Source of the DNA: Candidatus Competibacteraceae bacterium
GTDB lineage: Bacteria > Pseudomonadota > Gammaproteobacteria > Competibacterales > Competibacteraceae
DNA length: 64,000 bases
Reading direction: 5' to 3'
Assembly (NCBI GenBank): GCA_003989085.1
Contig: RXIV01000009.1
Span: 62,001 to 126,000, forward strand
The notes beneath the pieces were generated by a model. That model worked only from the letters and a program-made list of their open reading frames with translations. It ran no database searches and had not been told where the DNA came from. Every line of letters begins with the position of its first letter. Positions within the stretch are counted from its first letter, which is position 1. Shown one piece after another: positions 9,770-18,584 of this stretch. Position numbers and translations under genes: made by a program.

Positions 9770-11911
9770 ATGGCCAATCAATCCCAGACGGACGTGGCGA
9801 TCCCGACGTTCGACGAATTTCCCCCGGTTTCTTACGCTGACTGGCGCAAGGCCGCTGAAAAGGCTCTCAAGGGTGCTCCGTTTGAGAAGCGACTGATCAC
9901 TAAAACCTACGAAAACATCGACCTGCAACCGATCTACCGGCAGGAAAATCTGGAGGGTCTGCCGCATCTGGGGGGGTTGCCCGGCTTTGCGCCCTATGTG
10001 CGGAGCACCACCCCACTCGCTTTTGTCGCCCAAAGCTGGGATGTCGCCCAGGAAATCGCCTGCGGGACTCCGGCAGCATTCAACGCGGCGGTACAGGCCG
10101 ATCTGGCGCGGGGTCAAACTGCAATCAATCTGGTGCTGGATCACCCCACCCTGCACGCGGTCGATGCCGATCAGGCTAATGCGGATGAAGTCGGCAAAGG
10201 GGGGCTGTCGATCTCCAGCGTCGCCGATCTCGCCGTGGCGCTGGCTGGCGTCGACCTGGAAGCCACCCCGATCTACGTCCAGGCCGATACCAGCGCCCTG
10301 AGCTTCACCGCACTACTGGCGGCGCTGGTGCAGCAGCAGGGCAAGTCACTCGCCAAATTACGCGGCGCGATTGGCATGGACCCACTCGGTCATCTGGCTG
10401 GTCACGGTCATCTGCCCCGCGATCTGGCCGGCGTTTATGACGCAATGGCGCAACTGACCGGCTGGGCGGCAACCCAAGCCCCGCAGATCCAAACCATCAC
10501 CGTGCAGGGCCACCCCTACCATAACGGCGGCGCGTCCACCACGCAGGAATTAGCCTTCGCCCTGGCGACTGCGGTGGATTATCTACGAGCGATGCAGGCG
10601 CATGGTCTGAGCATTGACGATACCGCGCCCCGCATTCGTTTCTCGCTGTCGATTGGTTCCAATTTCTTTATGGAAATCGCCCGGTTGCGGGCAGCGCGGC
10701 TGCTGTGGGCCAAGATCGTCGCGGCATTCGGCGGCAATGCCAAATCGCAAAAAATGCGTGTTCATGCCCGGACTTCGGCCTGGAACCAGACGGTATGCGA
10801 CCCCCACGTCAACTTGTTACGCGGCACCACTGAAGCCTTCTCGGCGGTGGTCGGCGGCTGCGACAGCTTGCACATTTCGCCCTTTGACGAACTGGTGCGC
10901 GTCCCGGATGAGTTCTCCCGCCGCATCGCCCGCAACACCCATGTTGTGTTGCGTGAGGAAAGCAATCTGGCTCGCACCGTCGATCCAGCCGGCGGCTCCT
11001 GGTATGTCGAAACGCTGACCGACGCCGTCGCTCGCCAGACTTGGGCCATCTTCCAGGAAGTTGAGAAGCAGGGAGGCATGGGCGAGGCGCTGGCCGCCGG
11101 CTGGCCGCAGGCTCAGGTGGCCGCTACTGCGGCACAACGCGCTGCCAATCTCGCCAAGCGCAAGGATATTTTTGTCGGGACCAACATGTACCCGAACCCG
11201 AAGGAAACCCGGCTGGAAGTGCCGCCAGTAGACGCGTTGGCGATCAAGGCAGAACGGACAGAGGCTTTGATAGCCTGCCGAGCGGCAGCCGATACCAGCA
11301 AAAAGCAGGCGGCTCTGGCGCAACTGGCCCAGAGTGGCCGTCCGATGGATACCGCAATTCAGGCGGCGCTGGCGGGGGCTACCCTCGGCGAGATTGCTCA
11401 GGCTGCACGAACCGGCGCCCAACCCGGCCCGACGATTAACGCCATTTGCGCCCAACGCGGCGCAGCACCATTTGAGCAGCTGCGCGCCGCAGCCGACGCC
11501 TTTGCTACCCGCGTCGGCCAACGTCCACAAGTGTTCCTGGCGACGATGGGGCCGTTGACCCAGCACAAGGGCCGCGCTGACTTCGCTACCGCCTTTCTGG
11601 GCGTGGGCGGTTTTGAAACGATTTATCCCGCCGGTTTCAACAGCGCAGATGAAGCAGCAACCGCCGCGTTGGCCTCCGGGGCCAAGGCGGTGGTGATCTG
11701 CTCCACTGATGCGACTTATCCCGAACTGGTCCCGCCGCTCGTGCAGAAACTCAAGCAGGCTAATCCTGGCCTGATGGTTTTGCTGGCGGGTTATCCAACC
11801 GATCAGATTGACGCCTTCAAAGCCGCCGGCGTTGATGATTTCATTCACCTGAACGCCAACTGCCAAGCATTGCTGTCCACTCTGCAACAGAACATGGGAG
11901 TCGCCCAATGA
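9770..11911 (+). CDS. mutA: Methylmalonyl-CoA mutase small subunit
   Basis: A 713-aa non-catalytic partner of the B12-dependent mutase that interconverts methylmalonyl-CoA and succinyl-CoA. The ATG at 9770 is chosen because GGAGGA lies five bases upstream; an in-frame ATG at 9743 has no such site. The N-terminal barrel keeps mutase features ([30 protein letters not shown]). The C-terminal flavodoxin-like domain ([18 protein letters not shown]) lacks the DxHxxG cobalamin motif, as expected of the small subunit. The stop overlaps the next ATG in ATGA, so the two subunits are coupled. Confidence 0.93.
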   Translation: MANQSQTDVAIPTFDEFPPVSYADWRKAAEKALKGAPFEKRLITKTYENIDLQPIYRQENLEGLPHLGGLPGFAPYVRSTTPLAFVAQSWDVAQEIACGTPAAFNAAVQADLARGQTAINLVLDHPTLHAVDADQANADEVGKGGLSISSVADLAVALAGVDLEATPIYVQADTSALSFTALLAALVQQQGKSLAKLRGAIGMDPLGHLAGHGHLPRDLAGVYDAMAQLTGWAATQAPQIQTITVQGHPYHNGGASTTQELAFALATAVDYLRAMQAHGLSIDDTAPRIRFSLSIGSNFFMEIARLRAARLLWAKIVAAFGGNAKSQKMRVHARTSAWNQTVCDPHVNLLRGTTEAFSAVVGGCDSLHISPFDELVRVPDEFSRRIARNTHVVLREESNLARTVDPAGGSWYVETLTDAVARQTWAIFQEVEKQGGMGEALAAGWPQAQVAATAAQRAANLAKRKDIFVGTNMYPNPKETRLEVPPVDALAIKAERTEALIACRAAADTSKKQAALAQLAQSGRPMDTAIQAALAGATLGEIAQAARTGAQPGPTINAICAQRGAAPFEQLRAAADAFATRVGQRPQVFLATMGPLTQHKGRADFATAFLGVGGFETIYPAGFNSADEAATAALASGAKAVVICSTDATYPELVPPLVQKLKQANPGLMVLLAGYPTDQIDAFKAAGVDDFIHLNANCQALLSTLQQNMGVAQ

Positions 11912-14088
11912 GCAAGTCACCGGATTTCACCACGATGGCCTATGACGTGGACTTCCCAAAACCCAGCTTTGCGGAATGGCAAGCGGCAGTGGAAGCATCC
12001 ACCGGCAAGTCTCTGGATCAACTGGTTTCGGCCACAATGGAGCTGATTGATGTCAAACCGCTTTATACCCAGGAAGACATCAAGGAGTTAAAGCATCTCG
12101 GTTATACCGCCGGGGTGCCGCCCTTCCTGCGCGGCCCGTATCCGACCATGTATGTCGCCCAGCCGTGGACCGTGCGCCAATATGCCGGTTTCTCCACTGC
12201 CGAGGAAAGCAACGCCTTTTACCGGCGCAACCTGGCTGCGGGTCAGAAAGGCTTGTCCATTGCTTTCGATTTAGCGACCCACCGCGGCTATGATTCTGAT
12301 CATCCTCGTGTAGTCGGCGATGTCGGCAAGGCCGGGGTGGCGATTGACTCGATTCTCGACATGGAAATCCTGTTCAACCGCATTCCGCTGGATCAAATGT
12401 CGGTGTCCATGACCATGAATGGCGCGGTCCTGCCGGTCATGGCTTTTTATATCGTCGCAGCGGAAGAACAGGGTGTGCCCCACGATAAACTCACTGGCAC
12501 TATTCAGAATGATATTCTGAAAGAGTACATGGTGCGGAACACCTATATTTACCCGCCGGATCCCTCCATTCGGATCATCGGCGACATCTTCTCTTACACC
12601 TCCAAGGAAATGCCCAAGTTCAACAGCATTTCGATCTCCGGCTATCACATGCAAGAAGCCGGCGCGACGGCTGATCTGGAACTCGGCTATACCCTGGCCG
12701 ACGGGCTGGAATATGTCCGCACCGGCATCAAGGCCGGGATGGATATTGATACCTTTGCTCCGCGCTTGTCCTTCTTCTGGGCGATTGGAATGAATTACTT
12801 CATGGAAGTCGCCAAAATGCGGGCTGGGCGACTGCTGTGGGCGAAAATCATCAAGCAGTTCAACCCGAAGAATGAAAAGTCGATGGCGTTGCGGACCCAC
12901 AGCCAGACTTCAGGCTGGAGTCTGACTGAGCAAGATCCCTTCAATAACGTCGCCCGCACCTGTGTTGAAGCGATGGCGGCGGCGCTGGGTCACACCCAGT
13001 CATTGCACACCAACGCCCTCGATGAAGCGATTGCCCTGCCGACTGACTTTTCAGCCCGGATCGCCCGTAATACCCAGCTCTATTTGCAGGATGAGACCAA
13101 CATCTGCAAAGTCATTGATCCGTGGGGCGGTTCCTACTTTGTCGAAGCATTGACTAATGAACTGGTCAAGCGGGCTTGGGGCCACATTCAGGAAGTGGAA
13201 AGCCTCGGCGGCATGGCGAAAGCGATTGAGACCGGCCTGCCCAAGATGCGGATTGAAGAAGCGTCGGCCCGCCGTCAGGCTCACATTGACTCCGGCAAGG
13301 AAACCATCGTCGGCGTCAACAAGTACCGGATGGCCAAGGAAGACAAGCTGGACATTCTCAGCATTGATAACACCGCCGTGCGTGAATCGCAGGTGCAACG
13401 CTTGCAGAAGCTGCGCGCCGACCGCGAGGAAAGCAAGGTCAAAGCAGCATTGAGCGCCATTACCGAAGCCGCGCGCGCCGGTACCGGCAATTTGCTGGAA
13501 AAAGCGGTGGAAGCAGCGCGCGCCCGCGCCTCGCTGGGTGAAATCTCCGACGCGATGGAGAAGGTGTTTGGCCGGCACAAGGCAGTCATCCGCGCCATCT
13601 CCGGCGTGTACAGCAGCGAGTTCGGCGAGGGCGACGAAATCGTCAAGGTGCGGGAAATGGCTGACGAGTTCGAGCAGCGTGAAGGTCGCCGCCCGCGTAT
13701 TCTGGTCGCCAAGCTCGGTCAGGACGGCCACGACCGGGGCGCAAAAGTCATCGCGACGGCTTTCGCCGACCTCGGTTTCGACGTGGACATCGGCGCGCTG
13801 TTCCAGACCCCGGAAGAAGTGGCCCGGCAAGCGGTGGAGAACGATGTGCATGTGGTCGGGATGAGTTCGCTGGCCGCAGGACATAAAACTCTGTTGCCGC
13901 AATTGATCGCGGAACTGAAAAAGTTGGATCGCGAGGACATCATGGTGGTCATTGGCGGCGTTATTCCCGCCCAGGACTACGAGTACCTCAAGGCCAATGG
14001 CGCAGCGGCGATCTTTGGCCCCGGCACGGTGATTCCGGTCGCCGCGCAGAAGGTGATCGCGGAGTTGAACGAACGGCTGGCAGCGTAA
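11908..14088 (+). CDS. mutB: Methylmalonyl-CoA mutase large (catalytic) subunit
   Basis: A 726-aa catalytic subunit. The N-terminal TIM barrel contains the substrate-binding segments [23 protein letters not shown] and [20 protein letters not shown]-type sequence; the C-terminal B12 domain has [15 protein letters not shown] with the cobalt-ligand His608 in DxHxxG (606-611). It is expressed with the small subunit through a 4-base overlap. MeaB, the chaperone that protects and reloads this enzyme, is encoded 3.3 kb downstream behind an inserted accessory island. In PHA-storing bacteria this enzyme makes propionyl-CoA precursors from succinate or burns propionate. Confidence 0.96.
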   Translation: MSKSPDFTTMAYDVDFPKPSFAEWQAAVEASTGKSLDQLVSATMELIDVKPLYTQEDIKELKHLGYTAGVPPFLRGPYPTMYVAQPWTVRQYAGFSTAEESNAFYRRNLAAGQKGLSIAFDLATHRGYDSDHPRVVGDVGKAGVAIDSILDMEILFNRIPLDQMSVSMTMNGAVLPVMAFYIVAAEEQGVPHDKLTGTIQNDILKEYMVRNTYIYPPDPSIRIIGDIFSYTSKEMPKFNSISISGYHMQEAGATADLELGYTLADGLEYVRTGIKAGMDIDTFAPRLSFFWAIGMNYFMEVAKMRAGRLLWAKIIKQFNPKNEKSMALRTHSQTSGWSLTEQDPFNNVARTCVEAMAAALGHTQSLHTNALDEAIALPTDFSARIARNTQLYLQDETNICKVIDPWGGSYFVEALTNELVKRAWGHIQEVESLGGMAKAIETGLPKMRIEEASARRQAHIDSGKETIVGVNKYRMAKEDKLDILSIDNTAVRESQVQRLQKLRADREESKVKAALSAITEAARAGTGNLLEKAVEAARARASLGEISDAMEKVFGRHKAVIRAISGVYSSEFGEGDEIVKVREMADEFEQREGRRPRILVAKLGQDGHDRGAKVIATAFADLGFDVDIGALFQTPEEVARQAVENDVHVVGMSSLAAGHKTLLPQLIAELKKLDREDIMVVIGGVIPAQDYEYLKANGAAAIFGPGTVIPVAAQKVIAELNERLAA

Positions 14089-14133
14089 TGCGGTAAGGAA
14101 TGGCAGGGTGGGCTTTGCCTGCCCTGCTGATAT
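14028..14133 (+). repeat. Duplicated 3' end of mutB plus trailing hairpin, copy 1
   Basis: The last 60 bases of mutB and the hairpin that follows (GCAGGGTGGGC / GCCTGCCCTGC, 14104-14126, then a T-rich stretch; a plausible terminator) recur at 14748-14857, 720 bases downstream. The first 34 bases are identical and about seven of the last 60 coding bases differ. See copy 2. Confidence 0.85.
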
Positions 14134-14162
14134 TTTTCAATTGGACTGAGAGTGCTTGACCC

Positions 14163-14476
14163 GTGCAACTCGATGATGTTATCGAAGCCATTCTCAATAA
14201 TCGAGTCCGCATTACTGATCATGTGGACGAGGAAGCGCAAGCTGACTCCCTTGGATTCTCAGAGATTTACTTTAGCGTATTACATGGCGAAATTATTGAA
14301 GACTATCCAGACAACAAGCCTTTCCCAAGTTGTTTGATATATGGCGAAACATTTTCCGGCGAATCCGTCCATAGCGTTTGGGCCTATAATCCGGCTAATC
14401 GCTAGGCCGTATTGATATTTACCGTCCTGATCCGCAGCGTTGGACTAATGGACGCCAAAGGAAACCAAAATCATGA
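14163..14476 (+). pseudogene. DUF4258-type toxin-like gene, broken by a stop and a frameshift
   Basis: The first frame (14163-14405, GTG start, 80 aa) has the DUF4258 pattern: VRITDHV, GEIIEDYPDNKPFPSCLIYGE and HSVWAYNP. It stops at TAG (14403-14405) exactly where the family usually has Trp. Another frame then continues with YRPDPQRW (from 14420 to TGA at 14476), the usual family C-terminus. So there is one nonsense change plus one small indel. Genes of this type commonly pair with a YgiT-type zinc-finger gene, which follows here. The family resembles RelE/MqsR-like small toxins, but its function is mostly inferred. Confidence 0.7.
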
Positions 14477-14744
14477 TGCCTCTTTTACTCAGTGTCCGGT
14501 TTGCGGTGGCGAACTGGTCGAGAAGCAGGTCGAAAAATTATTACGAGGTGGTTGTCACACAGCCGTAGTCTGTATTCCAGCCGAAGTTTGTTTGCATTGT
14601 GGGGAGCGTCTGTATTCCCAGGATGTCGTCAGGCGTTTTGAGTAAATCCGCATCAAACTGCAACGGCAAGAAGTCTCAGAGTTTCAGCTTTTAGGTCAAT
14701 CATTCCGAGTAATTGAGAGTGGACTGACACACGATCATGCTTGA
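14448..14744 (+). pseudogene. YgiT-type zinc-finger (antitoxin-like) gene with internal stop
   Basis: From ATG at 14448 the frame reads 65 aa with two CxxC pairs (CPVCGG and CLHCGE), the YgiT/MqsA-type zinc finger, to TAA at 14643-14645. The same frame continues after that stop with IRIKLQRQEVSEFQLLGQSF up to TGA at 14744. This continuation resembles the normal C-terminal tail of the family, so the TAA is probably a nonsense mutation of a Glu codon. The zinc-finger half could still be made. It overlaps the end of the broken DUF4258 frame, the usual toxin-antitoxin order for this pair. Confidence 0.65.
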
Positions 14745-14747
14745 AAT

Positions 14748-14857
14748 GGTGATTCCGGTCGCCGCGCAGAAGGTGATCGCGGCGTTGAGCGAGCGACTGG
14801 TGGCGTGAGGTTGGTGTGAAAATAGGCAGGGTGGGCGTTGTCTCGCCCTGCTGATAC
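14748..14857 (+). repeat. Duplicated 3' end of mutB plus hairpin, copy 2
   Basis: Encodes [19 protein letters not shown] and a stop, a near copy of the mutB C-terminus, followed by a version of the same GCAGGG...CCCTGC hairpin. The DUF4258/zinc-finger module is thus bracketed by two versions of the mutB end. This resembles an insertion that brought or copied the target gene's 3' end. The copies have diverged, so the event is old or the second copy came from a related strain. Confidence 0.85.
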
Positions 14858-14907
14858 TATCGGAGTTATACGAAAATAATATAAACATTATGTTAGGATA
14901 ATCTCTT

Positions 14908-15495
14908 ATGGAATCACAAGCGCAAGAAAAGAAACAAATTGCATTAGGGCTATTCCTAGTTTGCTTATTAGCATTCACTGTCTATTTGTTGTTTTCTAAA
15001 ATATGGAGTGTCTTCTCTTCAATAAACCCAATACTGGGGGCTGGTTTTGTTGCCGCATCGGCGACCATTATTGTATCTTTAATGTCAGTTTTAGTTTCAA
15101 AACACCTTGAAAGAAGGGCAACTATATCGGCGCATTTAAGAGAGAAAAAAATCCCAACATATGAAAAAATAATCAGCTTTATATTTATAATTACATTTGC
15201 CGATAAGCTTGGCAAAGATCGTCTAACTGAAAAAGAAGTAATGCAGTTTATGGCAAAAATAACTCAGGAGCTTGTTATATGGGGATCGGATGATATGCTT
15301 GAGGCATTTTATAACTTTAGAAAGAAAAGCATAGAAAATTCAAATGAAAATAAAGAAGACTCTTACAAAATATTATTTATCGTAGAGGACTTGTTATTAG
15401 CAATCAGAAAAGATTTAGGGCATGCAAATAAAAAAATATCAAGGGGTAAAATTTTAGGGCTTTTTATAAATGATTTACCAAACATACTCAAGTAA
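14908..15495 (+). CDS. Small AT-rich membrane protein, function unknown
   Basis: A 195-aa protein with two membrane segments (residues of about 12-32 and 42-62, the second ending in SVLVSKHLERRA), then a Lys-rich cytoplasmic helical part of about 130 residues. The start has AGGA ten bases upstream. Base composition is far more AT-rich than the mutase genes on its left or meaB on its right, and many codons are AAA, ATA and TTA, so recent transfer is likely. I do not recognise the family. Its place among decayed toxin-antitoxin genes suggests island cargo. Confidence 0.6.
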   Translation: MESQAQEKKQIALGLFLVCLLAFTVYLLFSKIWSVFSSINPILGAGFVAASATIIVSLMSVLVSKHLERRATISAHLREKKIPTYEKIISFIFIITFADKLGKDRLTEKEVMQFMAKITQELVIWGSDDMLEAFYNFRKKSIENSNENKEDSYKILFIVEDLLLAIRKDLGHANKKISRGKILGLFINDLPNILK

Positions 15496-15529
15496 ACCTA
15501 ACAGGTTCTTGGCTGCGCGTAGCGCGTAG

Positions 15530-15612
15530 ATGAGATTAGCGCAGTGTAACCCGCTGAAATTGAATGACTCCGCAATCAGCAGGTTACGGATTCGCGCCCT
15601 AGCCCGCTCTAC
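15530..15612. repeat. Degenerate REP-like palindrome pair
   Basis: Arms read as worn versions of the GGGTTAGCGCAGCGTAACCC type: TTAGCGCAGTGTAACCCGCTG on the left and, inverted, AGCAGGTTACGGATTCGCGCC on the right. It lies just where the start of the following hicA gene should be, so its arrival may have removed that start. Confidence 0.5.
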
Positions 15613-15644
15613 TCTAAATTTGCAATGCAATTCAAGCTTACAAG

Positions 15645-15848
15645 ATACCAAGAAAAATCAGAGAGCTTATACAAAATTTAAAGAATGCTGGCTTCTACGA
15701 AATTTCGGGTAGCAGCAAAGAGTCACACCGCAAATTCACCCATAAAAACTACGCCGGTGCAGTCACTCTCAGCGGAAAAGCCAGCGAAGATGCAAAGGCT
15801 TATCAAGAAAAACAAGTGAAACTAGCTTTAGAACAGGTGAATTCATGA
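15645..15848 (+). pseudogene. hicA: HicA-like toxin gene lacking a start codon
   Basis: An open frame of 67 codons reads IPRKIRELIQNLKNAGF, then SSKESHRKF with the catalytic-type His, VTLSGKASEDAKAYQ and KQVKLALEQ. That is a full HicA mRNA-interferase fold in miniature. No ATG, GTG or TTG precedes the conserved sequence: the codon that should be the start is TAC/AAG, and a stop TAA occurs a few codons upstream. The end overlaps the ATG of the HicB-like gene by ATGA, the normal hicAB arrangement. The toxin is probably not made, unless a rare start is used. Confidence 0.7.
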
Positions 15849-16066
15849 AAAAAAGCGACCTATATCATAAGTGGGCAGAATGGAACGAGCAAGACCAAAT
15901 ATACATTGGAAAATGTCCTGATTTAATCACTGGAATTCACGGTAATGATCCAGTGCAACTATATGGCGAATTATGCGAAGTTATTGAAGATGTCATTCAA
16001 CACTTTGAAATTGAAGGGCGTCTACTACCTAGCCCTCGTGTTCGCGCCATGCAAGAAGTAGCCTGA
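15845..16066 (+). CDS. hicB: HicB-like antitoxin
   Basis: A 73-aa HicB-type protein: a partial RNase H-like fold with WNEQDQIYIGKCPDL, then a HGNDPVQLYGELCEVIEDVI helix and the C-terminal tail LLPSPRVRAMQEVA. The start overlaps the hicA stop in ATGA. It is short for HicB and shows no separate C-terminal DNA-binding domain. With the toxin silent it may be a relic, or it could neutralise HicA in trans. Its last 60 bases recur 820 bases downstream. Confidence 0.75.
   Translation: MKKSDLYHKWAEWNEQDQIYIGKCPDLITGIHGNDPVQLYGELCEVIEDVIQHFEIEGRLLPSPRVRAMQEVA
16004..16066 (+). repeat. 3' end of hicB, copy 1 of a duplicated tail
   Basis: Sequence from the codons for FEIEGRLLPSPRVRAMQEVA to the stop, matched at 16824-16886. 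Confidence 0.85.
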
Positions 16067-16082
16067 GAAACGATATAGCTCG

Positions 16083-16118
16083 CGTAGGGCGGATCAACGC
16101 AGCGTAATCCGCCATAAC
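16083..16118. repeat. REP-like palindrome
   Basis: Inverted repeat GGCGGAT (16088-16094) / ATCCGCC (16107-16113) around AACGCAGCG, preceded by GTA. This GTAGGGCGGAT...ATCCGCC form is a common dispersed palindrome in gammaproteobacteria. It lies between the hicB stop and the nucleotidyltransferase gene. Confidence 0.75.
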
Positions 16119-16170
16119 CTAGCTGTCCAGTCCTTAATAGCATGTTATTGAAGACAAGGTTAATAGTGGT

Positions 16171-16635
16171 ATGGATTTGCTGGTTGAATTGGCTAACCTC
16201 ATCAAGGTATTTGATGAAGATGAAATAGATTATGCACTATGTGGTGGTTTAGCACTGGCTGTATACGCGAAACCAAGAGCTACCCTTGATATTGATATTA
16301 TGGTACAGCCTGATTATCTTGACGAAATTAAGCAGAAGGCGGAAAAACTTGGATTTACTGTTCATGCTACGCCGATGAAATTCAAAGGAGGCGCTGTTCA
16401 GATTCATCGAATGACAAAATTTGATGATGAACTCGGAGAGTATCTATCACTCGATCTATTGATCGTAACTCCTGAAACCCGATCATCATGGGATAGTCGA
16501 ATTACAGTTGAATGGGAAGGAGGAAGATTAAAAGTTATCTCCCCAAAAGGTTTGATTGAGTTGAAATTATTAAGGAGAAGTGGTCAGGATGAAGATGACA
16601 TTAAGTATTTATCAGGCTTAATTGATGAAAATTGA
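16171..16635 (+). CDS. Nucleotidyltransferase (MNT / AbiEii-like)
   Basis: A 154-aa protein with the minimal nucleotidyltransferase pattern: CGGLALAVYAKPRATLDIDI (residues 24-43; Gly pair followed by DxD metal site), a further acidic residue in LSLDLLIV, and a helical C-terminus SPKGLIELKLLRRSGQDEDDI. Such proteins include AbiEii-like and other antitoxin or toxin nucleotidyltransferases. The protein is probably cytoplasmic. A 53-aa frame starts inside its last codons. It is more AT-rich than the flanking metabolic genes and lies between the two hicB tail copies, so it probably arrived as a module. Confidence 0.75.
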   Translation: MDLLVELANLIKVFDEDEIDYALCGGLALAVYAKPRATLDIDIMVQPDYLDEIKQKAEKLGFTVHATPMKFKGGAVQIHRMTKFDDELGEYLSLDLLIVTPETRSSWDSRITVEWEGGRLKVISPKGLIELKLLRRSGQDEDDIKYLSGLIDEN

Positions 16636-16786
16636 TATGAGTAAGAAAGCGATTACCAATCGCTTGAAAACAGTTAATCAATTAAGGAAAGTTTGTCTTT
16701 CGCTCGCCACTTCGAGTGCGGGAGAAGAAATCAGAAAACAAACAACTGATATGCAGCAAAAGAATCAAACACAATTCAGCCCATAG
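16625..16786 (+). CDS. Small protein overlapping the nucleotidyltransferase gene
   Basis: A 53-aa frame begins MKIDMSKKAITNRLKTVNQL and ends QFSP. It is basic and probably helical. It overlaps the end of the nucleotidyltransferase gene by 11 bases, which fits a coupled partner. Short Lys/Arg-rich genes with an LRKVCLSL-type stretch often follow nucleotidyltransferases of this kind; that is recollection, not a search. The second Met (16637) is an alternative start. Confidence 0.5.
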   Translation: MKIDMSKKAITNRLKTVNQLRKVCLSLATSSAGEEIRKQTTDMQQKNQTQFSP

Positions 16787-16823
16787 TTTAGGTACCGAAC
16801 GTCCTCTGAGAGAAAATCCCGGC

Positions 16824-16886
16824 TTTGAAAACGAAGGGTATCTACTACCTAGCCATCGTGTTCGCGCCATGCAGGAAGTGGCCTAA
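16824..16886 (+). repeat. 3' end of hicB, copy 2 (orphan tail)
   Basis: In frame it encodes FENEGYLLPSHRVRAMQEVA and a stop, a near copy of the HicB C-terminus at 16004-16066, with no HicB body upstream. The segment between the copies (16067-16823) holds the REP palindrome and the nucleotidyltransferase pair. Confidence 0.85.
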
Positions 16887-16901
16887 GTAATTCGAATATT
16901 T

Positions 16902-17342
16902 ATGAAAAATATCTCTATTGATTACGAAAATGATTTCCACGCCTGGACGCTTGAGAACGCGGCATTGCTGCGGCAACAGCGTTTTACGGAGATTGACGTG
17001 GATCATATTGCTGAGGAATTGGAGAACATGGGGCGCAGCGAACGGCATGAATTAACCAATCGCTTCGCCGTATTGCTCGCCCACTTGCTTAAATGGCGTT
17101 TTCAACCCGAACGACGCGGCAATAGCTGGCGATATACGATTGAAGAACAAAGGCGACGTATAAAGCGCCTGCTGGATGAAAACCCCAGTTTAGGCTCCCG
17201 CTTGGAAAAAGCTTTTGAAAACGCCTACGGTGATGCAGTTTTAATCGCGGCGAGAGAGATGGATTGTGATAAAAATACCTTCCCAACTGCTTGCTCTTTT
17301 ACACAAAAACAGGCGATGGACAGTGATTATTGGCCTGATTAA
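16902..17342 (+). CDS. DUF29 family protein
   Basis: A 146-aa all-helical protein of the DUF29 family: YENDFHAWTLENAALLRQQRF, IDVDHIAEELENMGRSERHEL, LLAHLLKWRFQPERRGNSWR, then a basic region. These genes are common in cyanobacteria and proteobacteria, often in several copies and near mobile DNA. The function is unknown. It is the last gene of the accessory island before meaB. Confidence 0.85.
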   Translation: MKNISIDYENDFHAWTLENAALLRQQRFTEIDVDHIAEELENMGRSERHELTNRFAVLLAHLLKWRFQPERRGNSWRYTIEEQRRRIKRLLDENPSLGSRLEKAFENAYGDAVLIAAREMDCDKNTFPTACSFTQKQAMDSDYWPD

Positions 17343-17372
17343 ATCACTTCCAAAAAGCAAAGACAAAGACCA

Positions 17373-18545
17373 ATGAACGATAAACACCACAAACCCGATT
17401 GGGTGCCTGAAAATGCCGGTGCTGAATTCACCACATCCGTGATGACCGGGGTCGAAGGTGGTCACGATGGCATTCCCGGCCAAGCCAGCGTGGCCGTATC
17501 ACGCCGGCCTGTCCCACGTCGTCGCCGTCTGAGCGTCGATGAGTATGTGGCGGGAGTTTTGGCCGGCGACCGCAATATCGTGGCGCAGGCGATCACTCTG
17601 GTGGAAAGCAACGCTCCAGCCCATTTTGAAATGGGCCAGGAAGTATTGCGGCAACTGATTCCCAGCACCGGAAATTCGATTCGAGTCGGGATTACCGGGG
17701 TGCCCGGAGCCGGCAAAAGCACCTTCATCGAAGCGCTCGGCCTGCAACTCTGCGAACAGGACAACAAAGTCGCCGTGTTGGCGGTGGACCCCAGCAGCAC
17801 AGTGACACGCGGTAGCATCCTCGGCGACAAAACCCGGATGGAACTGCTTTCCCGCGACCTTCGCGCCTTCATTCGCCCCTCGCCCTCCAGCGGCACTCTG
17901 GGTGGCGTGACCCGCAAGAGTCGCGAAACCATCCTGATCTGCGAAGCTGCCGGCTTCAACGTGATCCTAGTGGAAACCGTGGGTGTCGGTCAGAGCGAAA
18001 CCACGGTGCGGTCAATGGTTGATTTTTTCCTACTGCTGATGCTTTCCGGCGCGGGCGACGAGTTGCAAGGCATCAAGAAAGGCATCATGGAGCTGGCCGA
18101 CGCCCTGCTGGTCAACAAGGCCGATGGCGACAATAAAATTCGCGCTAATGCCGCCAAGGCCGATTACAACCGCGCCCTGCACTATCTTGCTCCTGCGACC
18201 AAGGGCTGGCACACCCGCGCCTACACCTGCTCGGCGGCGAATGGCGAGGGCATTGACGCGATTTGGAAAGTGATCGGCGATTTTCGCCAGCAAACCACCG
18301 CCAGCGGCGTGTTCGATAAGCGCCGGCAGCGGCAGACTCTGGATTGGGTATACTCCATGGTCGAGGAGCATTTGCGCGCCAGTTTCTTTAGCCACGCCGG
18401 GGTTGAGAGCATTCGCGCTGAAATCGATCAGGCAGTGCTTGAAGGGCATATTCCCCCAACCGTGGCCGCACAGATGTTAATCAGGAAATACGAAGGCATT
18501 GAAAAAGTGAGCCTGGAACCGGCGCTATTTCGTATCAACCAATAA
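17373..18545 (+). CDS. meaB: MeaB/ArgK G-protein chaperone of methylmalonyl-CoA mutase
   Basis: A 390-aa P-loop GTPase that protects the B12 mutase from inactivation and gates cofactor loading. Walker A is GVPGAGKST (109-117); further motifs are VLAVDPSSTVTRGSILGDKTRM, VETVGVGQSET and NKADGDN. The first 55 residues form a low-complexity extension (WVPENAGAEFTTSVMTGVEG). The position after the mutase genes, with a lyase gene 39 bases downstream, shows it belongs to the same metabolic block, now split by the island at 14089-16901. No strong ribosome site is seen before the ATG. Confidence 0.93.
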   Translation: MNDKHHKPDWVPENAGAEFTTSVMTGVEGGHDGIPGQASVAVSRRPVPRRRRLSVDEYVAGVLAGDRNIVAQAITLVESNAPAHFEMGQEVLRQLIPSTGNSIRVGITGVPGAGKSTFIEALGLQLCEQDNKVAVLAVDPSSTVTRGSILGDKTRMELLSRDLRAFIRPSPSSGTLGGVTRKSRETILICEAAGFNVILVETVGVGQSETTVRSMVDFFLLLMLSGAGDELQGIKKGIMELADALLVNKADGDNKIRANAAKADYNRALHYLAPATKGWHTRAYTCSAANGEGIDAIWKVIGDFRQQTTASGVFDKRRQRQTLDWVYSMVEEHLRASFFSHAGVESIRAEIDQAVLEGHIPPTVAAQMLIRKYEGIEKVSLEPALFRINQ

Positions 18546-18584
18546 GCTCGGCAGTTGCAAATCAACCAATAGGAGAAATAACTA

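Noticed and set aside
10817-11920. Long antisense frame (367 codons) opposite mutA
   Set aside because: It mirrors the codon structure of a certain mutase gene, has no recognisable domain and no ribosome site.
14749-14808. Separate small gene in the second mutB end copy
   Set aside because: It is a copy of the mutB C-terminus with no upstream start context beyond one ATG, so it is better read as a duplication scar.
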